A DNA stretch of 13,823 bases, taken from contig CAKUND010000040.1 of the NCBI GenBank assembly GCA_934668295.1, positions 1 to 13,823 of the forward strand. Reading direction: 5' to 3'. The stretch's first letter is position 1; every line of letters begins with the position of its first letter. The position numbers and the translations under genes are program-made. The notes under the pieces were generated by a model that was not told the DNA's origin, ran no database searches, and was given only the letters and a program-made list of their open reading frames with translations. The stretch comes from an uncultured Oscillospiraceae bacterium (GTDB lineage Bacteria; Bacillota; Clostridia; Oscillospirales; Oscillospiraceae). Shown here piece by piece: positions 1 through 5,903 of this stretch.

Positions 1-3000
1 ACGTATGTGGATAAGCTGCTGGCACACAATGAGTATCTGATCCTCACGATGAAGCTGCCGGAGGATGCGGCGGTAAAACTGACGGACACGGATGACAATT
101 CGACCATACCGTACGAGAATGGGGAATTCAGGGTAGGCCTGATCGACAGGAACCGGACGTTTGTGTTGGAGTATTCCACGGAGTATCCGCAGGTGGAGCT
201 CGAGTTGGGGCGGAACCAGCGCTTTACGGGATACAGCGCGGATACGGACGAAACGTACTATCTCAAGGATGCAAGCAAGAGGAATGGTTCCTATTCGGTG
301 GGCGTAAGGATCGATACAACAAACGCCACAAAACCCGGCTGCTACTTCAGTTCGCCGAAGCGCTACACACAGGAGCAGCTGGCGGAGATGGATAAGCAAG
401 GCGAAATTCCCTGGACCGAATACAAGTACCCGGATCCATCGGATGACCCGGATGTCATAATAATCTACATGCCTGAGGCCCATATAGACGCCGCGGAGTA
501 TGACAAAAATGGCAGCTGGTATGTCTACGCCAAAGCCGAAAACGTCAAGGGAACGACCTATGTTTCTACGCCGAATCTGATCGCCGATGCGGAGGATCCG
601 AAAGCCATCGATCTTTCTACCGGTGAGGAACTGAAGAGCTCCGGGGAATACTATGGCGACCTGCGGTTCGAGGTAAAGGAGGCGACACCTTTCACGGTGT
701 GGTACCGCAAAACCCCAGATTCTACGGATTATACCGTTTTGCTGCCGGATGAGGATGGCTATTATACGATCCCGGCAGTTTATGAGGGCAGTAAGAGGCA
801 CAGCATTTACATCGAAGACACCTGCGGGAACAAGAGCTACTACTCGTGGCTTGATGTTACGTGGAACTATCTGATCGATGTGGGGGAAGAGGGTCGTTAT
901 TGGGAGACACCAACTGTGCAGCCGCTGCGTATTTCCAAAACGCAGAATTTGGAAGAGGAACTTTCCAAGATCAAGATCGTGGTCAAGTCGGCTCATAGCG
1001 ACGGAAAGTGGATGCTTGTCGATGTCGATTGGGAGATTCCGGAGACCTATGATCCGAATTCCCCGCGGGAGCAGACCTTCACGGTCAACGGAACGGTGAT
1101 CCTGGAGGGCACGAAGGACAACGAAAAGAACCTTTCGGAGCTGGATGTTGTCCCGTGTCCGGGAGAGGAACGGAAGAAGAACATCTCGGTGCAGGTGACC
1201 GTGGAGGGCGACCCGCAGTATAAGGTGACGATTGCAGGCTGCGCAAACGGCATCGTCACAGTGGCAAACGCGCAGCAGACGGATGAAGACGGCAGAGCGC
1301 TGTTCTATGAAGGCGAGCAGGTTATGCTTTCGGTGACGCCTGCCGAAGGCTATGAGCTGGACACGCTGTCCGTTGTCGGCAGCGACTCCGTTTCCTGCGA
1401 AGGCGACGACGATACGTATTTTTTCACGCAGCCGGGCGAAAACGTCACCGTCTACGCCGGATTTAAAATGCTCACGGCCGTCAAGCCCACCATTGAGGTC
1501 ACCGGCGAATATGTCTACAACGGCGAAGAACAGACCGCCAACGTGCTGGGCTACGACGCGCGAACGATGGACATCACCGGGCACACCGGCATGGACGCGG
1601 GCGAGTACACCGTAACGGTCACGCCCAACGCTGCATTCGGAACATGGTCGGACGGCACGTCTGACCCCGTTTCGGCGACATGGTACATCGACCAGGCCGA
1701 GCAGGACGCGCCCACCGGTCTGATTGGCGTCGCTCCCACCACCGAGGGCGGCAGCGACGGCAAAATCACCGGCACAGATGATACGATGGAGTACCGCGCG
1801 GCGGGCGAAACCGTCTATACGCCCTGCACCGGCAGCGAGATCACCGGCCTTTCCGCCGGAACGTATGATGTGCGCTATCGGGCGTCTAAAAACCTCAAAG
1901 CCGGCGACGACGCGAAGGTTCTTGTCGGCAAGAGCGAACCGCCCCAGCCCACGGAGTTTACCGTCACCTTTGACGCAAACGGCGGCCGCGGCAGCATGGA
2001 ACCTGAGACTGTCGAAGAGGGCACCAGCTACCTTCTTCCCGAATGCGCCTTCACCGCGCCCGAGGGCAAGGAATTCGACGCGTGGAAAATTGACGGCGCA
2101 CGATATGACGTGGGCGATCCCTACCTCATAAATGCAAATACCACGGCTACGGCGCTCTGGAAGGACATTGACAACAATCCCGGCCAGCTCTACAGCATCA
2201 CAATCCTTACCAGCGAGGGCGGAAGCATCACCGCAAGCCACACCTCTGCGGAGGCTGACACACAGATTTTCCTGACTGTCGCGCCGAATAGCGGCTACCT
2301 TCTCGAGCAGTGTAAGGCCATAGAGCCGAGAGACCTGATTGTCGGCCCCATCGATACGAACGTCTATATGTTCTACATGCCCGAAAGCAATGTTGTGCTT
2401 CAGCCTGTTTTTGTGAAGTACCAGACCACGGAATTCACCGTCACCTTCGACGGAAACGGCGGCACGCCCACGGCCGACAGCATGCAGACTACCGGCCAAA
2501 GGCTGGCGTCCCTGCCCGGTGCGTCCCGCAGTGAGCACAGCTTCGACGGCTGGTACACGGAAAGAAGCGGCGGCACAAGAATCACAACGCAGACGGTGTT
2601 CCCCGGGGATACCACGGTGTATGCCCACTGGACATACACCGGCGGCAGCGGCAGCGGCGGCTGGTATGACAGCGCCTATACCATCAGGGCGAGCGCCGGC
2701 ACCGGCGGCTCCGTCACGCCGAGCGGCAATGTCAGCGTCCGCGCGGGCGCGGATCAGACCTTTATCATCACGCCGGACAGAGGCTATGCGGTCTCCGATG
2801 TCAGGATCGACGGCAGGAGCATCGGCGCGGTGATCCGCTATACGTTTGAGAACGTCAGAAGCTCGCACACCATCGAGGTCAGCTTCAGGGCGCTCGGCAC
2901 ATTTGCCGACGTTCCGTCCGGCAGCTATTATGAAGACGCGGTCAGCTGGGCCGCTGCGAACGGCATCACCGCCGGCACGGACGCCGCGCATTTCTCCCCG

Positions 3001-3432
3001 GACAGCGTCTGCACCAGAGCGCAGGCCGTGACCTTCCTCTATCGCGCCGCGGGCAGTCCCGCGCCGAAAACAAGCGGCATGCCCTTCAAAGACGTCCCCA
3101 CGGGCAGCTATTACTATGACGCGGTTCTGTGGGCCGTGGAGAACGGCATCACGAAGGGCACCGGGGAGGCTGCGTTCAGCCCCGACGAGACCTGCACCCG
3201 CGCGCAGATCGTCTCCTTCCTCTACCGGATGATCCAGTCCGAGGGCGGCGGCTTCACCGGCGCGTGGATGTTCCGGCTCCCGTTTACCGACGCGCCGGAC
3301 TGGGCGTATGAGGCCATTGCATGGTGCTATCAGAAGGGCATCACCGCCGGCACGACCGAGACGACCTTCAGCCCCAACGCACCCTGCACCCGTGCGCAGA
3401 TCGTCACGTTCCTCTGGCGCTGTAAAAAGTGA
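1..3432 (+). CDS. SLH-domain cell-surface repeat protein (5' truncated by window edge)
   Basis: The reading frame is open to base 1, so the true start and any signal peptide lie outside the window. The GTG at 7 has no visible ribosome binding site and is not taken as the start. Counting the codon at base 1 as residue 1, 1143 residues are visible. Residues 1-400 are acidic and tyrosine-rich and match no family I recognise. After them come a GYELD-type bacterial repeat (about 407-490), an MBG-like Ig domain with YVYNGEEQTA and DAGEYTVTV (about 494-569), InlB/Listeria-Bacteroides-type repeats with FTVTFDANGG and FTVTFDGNGG (about 651-722 and 811-880), related repeats (about 731-806 and 893-966) and a Gly/Ser linker near 881-888. 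Three SLH domains (about 967-1018, 1028-1080, 1094-1142), each with a TRAQ motif, end the protein. SLH domains normally bind pyruvylated secondary cell-wall polymer, so it is probably a surface-anchored adhesin or structural protein. The ligand is unknown. The first part is visibly less GC-rich than the rest. Confidence 0.9.
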   Translation, partial: TYVDKLLAHNEYLILTMKLPEDAAVKLTDTDDNSTIPYENGEFRVGLIDRNRTFVLEYSTEYPQVELELGRNQRFTGYSADTDETYYLKDASKRNGSYSVGVRIDTTNATKPGCYFSSPKRYTQEQLAEMDKQGEIPWTEYKYPDPSDDPDVIIIYMPEAHIDAAEYDKNGSWYVYAKAENVKGTTYVSTPNLIADAEDPKAIDLSTGEELKSSGEYYGDLRFEVKEATPFTVWYRKTPDSTDYTVLLPDEDGYYTIPAVYEGSKRHSIYIEDTCGNKSYYSWLDVTWNYLIDVGEEGRYWETPTVQPLRISKTQNLEEELSKIKIVVKSAHSDGKWMLVDVDWEIPETYDPNSPREQTFTVNGTVILEGTKDNEKNLSELDVVPCPGEERKKNISVQVTVEGDPQYKVTIAGCANGIVTVANAQQTDEDGRALFYEGEQVMLSVTPAEGYELDTLSVVGSDSVSCEGDDDTYFFTQPGENVTVYAGFKMLTAVKPTIEVTGEYVYNGEEQTANVLGYDARTMDITGHTGMDAGEYTVTVTPNAAFGTWSDGTSDPVSATWYIDQAEQDAPTGLIGVAPTTEGGSDGKITGTDDTMEYRAAGETVYTPCTGSEITGLSAGTYDVRYRASKNLKAGDDAKVLVGKSEPPQPTEFTVTFDANGGRGSMEPETVEEGTSYLLPECAFTAPEGKEFDAWKIDGARYDVGDPYLINANTTATALWKDIDNNPGQLYSITILTSEGGSITASHTSAEADTQIFLTVAPNSGYLLEQCKAIEPRDLIVGPIDTNVYMFYMPESNVVLQPVFVKYQTTEFTVTFDGNGGTPTADSMQTTGQRLASLPGASRSEHSFDGWYTERSGGTRITTQTVFPGDTTVYAHWTYTGGSGSGGWYDSAYTIRASAGTGGSVTPSGNVSVRAGADQTFIITPDRGYAVSDVRIDGRSIGAVIRYTFENVRSSHTIEVSFRALGTFADVPSGSYYEDAVSWAAANGITAGTDAAHFSPDSVCTRAQAVTFLYRAAGSPAPKTSGMPFKDVPTGSYYYDAVLWAVENGITKGTGEAAFSPDETCTRAQIVSFLYRMIQSEGGGFTGAWMFRLPFTDAPDWAYEAIAWCYQKGITAGTTETTFSPNAPCTRAQIVTFLWRCKK

Positions 3433-3461
3433 TCCGCAGGCGGAACGCATAACCAAACGCG

Positions 3462-3504
3462 AAACAGCGCAGCAGCCGGGACTTTCCCGGATGCTGCGCT
3501 GTTT
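3462..3504 (+). terminator. Intrinsic terminator after the SLH protein
   Basis: A 13-bp arm (3462-3474) pairs with 3492-3504. One G/A mismatch follows, then six more pairs (3476-3481 with 3485-3490) around a 3-nt loop. A run of five T at 3502-3506 completes it on the plus strand. It lies 30 nt after the SLH-gene stop. On the minus strand only a short T run follows, so it might weakly serve the converging glycerate kinase gene too. Confidence 0.85.
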
Positions 3505-3521
3505 TTCAATGCAAAATGATG

Positions 3522-4760
3522 CTATGAGAGCTGCGGGCCGAGCAGCAGGACGGACAGATCGTTCACGTTTGTGCCGGTCGGGCCGGTCAGGATCAGACCG
3601 CCGATTTTCGCGAGAGCAGGGTAGGCGTCGTTTTGCCGCAGAGCGTCGGCGGGGTCTGTTCCGGCGGCGCGCAGAGCGGCAAGGCTGCTTTGGTCGACAT
3701 AGCCGCCTGCCGCGTCCGTCGGGCCGTCCGTCCCGTCGGAGCCGAAGGAGAAGATGGCCGCCTGCGGCAGTCCCGCAAGTCCCTCCGCCGCGGCCAGCGC
3801 GAGCTCCTGATTGCGCCCGCCGCGCCCGCGGCCTGTCAGATGCACGACGGTCTCGCCGCCGGCCAGAAAGGCAAGCGGCCGGGCTGTATCCGCGTGCGTG
3901 CGTGCAATGGCAGCAAGGAAGCGGCCTGCCTCCCGCGCCTCGCAGCAGAGGCAGTCTGTCAGCAGGACGCACTGATAGCCGAGCGCCTGCGCCTCCCGTT
4001 CGGCGGCGGCGCAGAGCTCCCGGACGCTGCCGGTCACGTGGGACGTGACGTTCGGCAGCGCCTTCGGCGTCTCCTGCGTAAGACAGGCTCTCGCCGCGTC
4101 CGACAGCCGCAGCCGGTATTTTTCCGCGATGGCCAGCGACTGACAGCAGGTGCTGCTGTCGGGGTAGGCAGGGCCGGAGGCGATCATATCCAGTGGGTCG
4201 CCGATGATGTCCGACAGAATAATGGAGAAAACGGATGCGGGCGCGCAGTGCAGCGCGAACCGGCCGCCCTTGACGGCTGACAGCCGCTTGCGGATGGTAT
4301 TGATCTCCACGATGTCCGCACCGCAGGCGAGCAGCTGCTGCGTCACATCCTCCAGCTCCGCGAGCGGAACCAGAGGCGACTCAAACAGCGCCGAGCCGCC
4401 GCCCGAGACGAGAAACAGCACGCAGTCGCGCTCCGTCAGCCCCTCGGTCAGCAGGAGCGCTTCGCGCGCGGCGCGCACGCTGTTTGCATCCGGGAGCGGG
4501 TGTCCGGCCTCGAAGATCTGCAGCGGGCCGATGGGGCCCCGGCTGTGGTGATATTTTGTGATGACGGCGCCCGCGCAGATCCTTGTGCCAAGCGTACGCC
4601 ATGCGGCGTCCGCCATAGACCAGGCCGCCTTGCCGATCGCGATCAGGATCACGCGTCCTGCGCAGGAAAAGCCCTCCAGCGCACGCCGCACAGCGGCCTC
4701 CGGCTGCACGGCGCGAATGGAGGCCTGTATGATCCGGTCAGCGGTTTCCCGAAGTGTCAT
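3522..4760 (-). CDS. Glycerate 2-kinase, MOFRL/DUF4147 family (GckA/TtuD-like)
   Basis: A 412-residue protein, the usual length for this family. Members phosphorylate D-glycerate with ATP, generally giving 2-phosphoglycerate, and act in the cytoplasm in serine, hydroxypyruvate and tartronate routes. Visible motifs are IGKAAWSMA (42-50), VSGGGSALFESP (118-129), LSDIIGDPLDMIASGP (182-197), GGETVVHLTGRGRGGRNQE (301-319), SDGTDGPTDAAGG (341-353) and LTGPTGTNVND (391-401). The last three form the C-terminal MOFRL domain. The ATG at 4758-4760 has an AGGAAGGA ribosome binding site 8 nt upstream (4769-4776). The gene is monocistronic here and divergent from the glycine operon. An influence on serine/glycerate exchange is plausible but rests only on position. 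The family assignment is firm; 2- versus 3-phosphorylation is inferred. Confidence 0.93.
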   Translation of the reverse strand: MTLRETADRIIQASIRAVQPEAAVRRALEGFSCAGRVILIAIGKAAWSMADAAWRTLGTRICAGAVITKYHHSRGPIGPLQIFEAGHPLPDANSVRAAREALLLTEGLTERDCVLFLVSGGGSALFESPLVPLAELEDVTQQLLACGADIVEINTIRKRLSAVKGGRFALHCAPASVFSIILSDIIGDPLDMIASGPAYPDSSTCCQSLAIAEKYRLRLSDAARACLTQETPKALPNVTSHVTGSVRELCAAAEREAQALGYQCVLLTDCLCCEAREAGRFLAAIARTHADTARPLAFLAGGETVVHLTGRGRGGRNQELALAAAEGLAGLPQAAIFSFGSDGTDGPTDAAGGYVDQSSLAALRAAGTDPADALRQNDAYPALAKIGGLILTGPTGTNVNDLSVLLLGPQLS

Positions 4761-4814
4761 AGGTGTTGTCCTTCCTGTTCCTGTCAGCGCTTCCGTGGAA
4801 GGCCGATTTTGCAG

Positions 4815-4836
4815 GGGCGGACGACTCTGTCCGCCC
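4815..4836 (-). other. Hairpin in the 5' leader of the glycerate kinase mRNA
   Basis: A perfect 8-bp GC-rich inverted repeat (4815-4822 with 4829-4836) has a 6-nt loop. It sits between the predicted promoter and the ribosome binding site, about 40 nt before the latter. No T run follows, so it is not an intrinsic terminator. It could stabilise the mRNA or have no function. No riboswitch consensus was recognised around it. Confidence 0.3.
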
Positions 4837-4871
4837 GCAGAATGCAGCGGTTTTCTGTCTCAGCTGCTTTT

Positions 4872-4899
4872 ATCGTAACAGAGAAATCCGGATTGTCAA
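4872..4899 (-). promoter_or_regulatory. Sigma-A-type promoter of the glycerate kinase gene
   Basis: On the minus strand a perfect TTGACA (-35, 4894-4899) is separated by 16 bp from TACGAT (-10, 4872-4877, four of six matches to TATAAT). It lies about 110 nt upstream of the glycerate kinase start, leaving a leader of roughly 100 nt. Confidence 0.6.
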
Positions 4900-4955
4900 T
4901 GGCGGAGCGGGCGGAAAACGGGCGGGATGCACAAAAAACAGGAGGAAAATTTGGC

Positions 4956-4984
4956 TTGCGTTTTGATCCAAAACATAGTATTCT
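4956..4984 (+). promoter_or_regulatory. Weak candidate promoter for the glycine operon
   Basis: TTGCGT (4956-4961) and TATTCT (4979-4984) are separated by 17 bp and lie about 45 nt upstream of the first glycine aptamer. The match is poor (three and four of six). A TTGGCT/TAGTAT pair spaced 19 bp overlaps the same stretch. A promoter must lie near here because the riboswitch is transcribed rightward, but the exact boxes are uncertain. Confidence 0.3.
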
Positions 4985-5029
4985 GAAAAAAAGACGATTG
5001 GACTTCACAAGTGCATATCGCCGGATGAG

Positions 5030-5219
5030 GCGGTCAGGAGAGCGTATGCCAGGCATACCACCGAAGGGGCTCGCGCAAGGAACTCTCAGGTAACAGAACT
5101 GATCGCGGACGGAACTCTGGAAAGCTGCAGCCGCAGCGCCGAAGAAGCAATCCCGGCCGCCGGGAGAATCTTTCAGGTCATGAAACAGAGCGCGCCAGTA
5201 TCGGCGCGCTCTGTTTTTT
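5030..5219 (+). promoter_or_regulatory. Tandem glycine riboswitch with terminator expression platform
   Basis: Two consecutive glycine aptamers are visible. Aptamer 1 (about 5030-5093) has GGAGAG (5037-5042), a small hairpin (5044-5058), the conserved ACCGAAGGGGC (5060-5070) and CTCTCAGGT (5083-5091). Aptamer 2 (about 5113-5180) has CTCTGGAAAG (5115-5124), a GCTGC/GCAGC hairpin, CGCCGAAGAAGCAA (about 5137-5150), a CCCGG/CCGGG hairpin and CTTTCAGGT (5170-5178). GAAAG (5120-5124) pairs with CTTTC (5170-5174). CTCTG (5115-5119) can also pair with CAGAG (5186-5190), which is part of the 5' arm of the following terminator. Glycine binding should therefore prevent the terminator and switch the operon on, as known for gcv operons in Bacillus. 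It controls metV through lplA. Confidence 0.93.
5183..5219 (+). terminator. Riboswitch-controlled intrinsic terminator
   Basis: A perfect 14-bp stem (5183-5196 with 5203-5216) with a 6-nt loop is followed directly by a T run (5214-5219). It ends 18 nt before the first start codon. Its 5' arm overlaps bases that can close aptamer 2, the usual layout of an expression platform. Confidence 0.9.
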
Positions 5220-5237
5220 GTTGAGAGGAGAAAAGAC

Positions 5238-5900
5238 ATGATCATAACGAAAAAAAAGCCGCCGGAGGCGCTGCTTGCCATGCTGAAGGGCTTCCGGCGC
5301 GTCGCGCTGGTCGGCTGCGGCAACTGCGCCACGGCCTGCCAGACCGGCGGCGAGAAGGAGCTTGAGCAGATGCGTCAGCTGCTGGAGGAGCACGGCTTCG
5401 AGGTCGTGGGCACAGCGCTGCCGGAGGAGTGCTGTCATATGCTGCTGGTCAAGCGCGATCTGAAGCCGCTGCGCGAGTGCGGAGCGGAGGTGATCGTCGG
5501 CATGGCCTGCGGCGACGGCGTGCAGACCGTCGCGGACAACGTAAAGCTCCCGGTCGTCCCCGCGAACGACACGCTTTTCCTCGGCCAGATCGAGCGGGCG
5601 GGCGTGTTCCATGAGGCGTGCCGGATGTGCGGCGACTGCATCCTTGACAAGACCGCCGGCGTCTGTCCTGTGACGCAGTGCGCAAAATCTCTGGTGCACG
5701 GCCCCTGCGGCGGACAGAAAAACGGCCGCTGCGAGGTAAACCCCGAAAACGAATGCGCGTGGATCCGCATCTTCCGCCGCCTGCAGGAGCAGGGCCGGCT
5801 GGAGGTCCTGCTGCAGCCGCGCGAGGATAAAAATTATCAGCATACCGCGCATCCGCAGGCGTACAGTCTGCGGGACACGGTGAACAGAAAAGGGAGGTAA
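5238..5900 (+). CDS. metV: MetV-like cysteine-rich protein (methylene-THF reductase C-terminal domain family)
   Basis: A 220-residue protein. The C-terminal cysteine pattern is typical of MetV, the small partner of MetF in the MetFV-type methylene-tetrahydrofolate reductase of acetogens: CRMCGDC (128-134), GVCPVTQC (141-148), NGRCE around C165, plus C157 in HGPCGG and C173 before AW. An N-terminal set, GCGNCATAC with C27, C30 and C34, plus C65/C66, C81 and C91, could hold a second metal or Fe-S site. In acetogens MetV is thought to carry an Fe-S cluster or zinc and to help MetF reduce methylene-THF. No metF adjoins it here. It is the first gene after the riboswitch, with AGAGGAG (5224-5230) 7 nt before the ATG, and its stop is 3 nt from the next start. 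Function with the glycine cleavage system is inferred from context. The family is clear; the exact role is not. Confidence 0.82.
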   Translation: MIITKKKPPEALLAMLKGFRRVALVGCGNCATACQTGGEKELEQMRQLLEEHGFEVVGTALPEECCHMLLVKRDLKPLRECGAEVIVGMACGDGVQTVADNVKLPVVPANDTLFLGQIERAGVFHEACRMCGDCILDKTAGVCPVTQCAKSLVHGPCGGQKNGRCEVNPENECAWIRIFRRLQEQGRLEVLLQPREDKNYQHTAHPQAYSLRDTVNRKGR

Positions 5901-5903
5901 CAC

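Noticed and set aside
7..9. GTG as start of the surface protein gene
   Set aside because: The frame continues to base 1, there is no ribosome binding site and no signal peptide follows, so the gene is simply cut by the window edge.
3308..4048. A 246-codon plus-strand frame running across the SLH gene end and the glycerate kinase
   Set aside because: It is Arg/Pro/Ala-rich, crosses a strong terminator and overlaps two well-supported genes in other frames.
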